Made by a program: the position numbers and the translations under genes
Part shown: in pieces, positions 5,350 through 5,374 of the stretch
How positions within the stretch are numbered: position 1 is the stretch's first letter
How the letters are laid out: each line of letters starts with the position of its first letter
The notes under the pieces: generated by a model
What the model was told of the DNA's origin: nothing
Seen by the model: only the letters and a program-made list of their open reading frames with translations
Database searches by the model: none
Source of the DNA: UBA3818 sp051881895
GTDB taxonomy: Bacteria > Bacillota > Clostridia > Oscillospirales > Ruminococcaceae
Direction of reading: 5' to 3'
Assembly (NCBI GenBank): GCA_051881895.1
Contig: JBJEQT010000003.1
Location: 1 to 5,374, forward strand
Length of the DNA: 5,374 nucleotides

Positions 5350-5374
5350 AGATTTCCTAAATGCGAAAGACAAT

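Overview
The window looks like chromosomal DNA from a low-to-mid GC Firmicute, most likely a gut-type member of class Clostridia. Four things point that way: a surface protein of InlB-type B-repeats ending in a sortase signal, a DUF1292 protein, a 6S-like RNA of Firmicutes form, and strong AGGAG/GGAGG ribosome binding sites in front of every complete gene. Nothing in it is an insertion sequence, CRISPR array, tRNA or rRNA.

Layout, left to right. (1) 1-2032 (+): the C-terminal 676 residues of a repetitive cell-wall-anchored surface protein, open at the left edge, followed by a strong terminator at 2078-2118. (2) 2131-4292 (+): a promoter, a double-SIS protein resembling fructosamine-6-phosphate deglycases (FrlB/FraB type), a hairpin-rich spacer, and a ten-helix DMT/EamA transporter. 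The two may form a small unit for taking up and deglycating an Amadori-type or similar amino sugar compound, but the substrate is not readable from the sequence. (3) 4375-4408: a terminator shared by the transporter (+) and the convergent minus-strand 6S-like RNA at 4422-4611. (4) 4638-4931 (-): a DUF1292 gene whose 3' end abuts the 6S promoter region. (5) 4932-5374: a divergent AT-rich intergenic region. It holds the DUF1292 promoter on the minus strand and, on the plus strand, a near-consensus promoter that starts a long structured transcript running out of the window.

The part least explained by known features is 5128-5374. The transcript can fold into a domain of about 127 nt closed by a 14-bp long-range helix, with several internal hairpins and an embedded 29-codon reading frame with its own ribosome binding site. 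An 11-bp direct repeat and two more hairpins follow. It resembles a riboswitch or attenuator leader, or an independent structured RNA. I could not match it to a known class.
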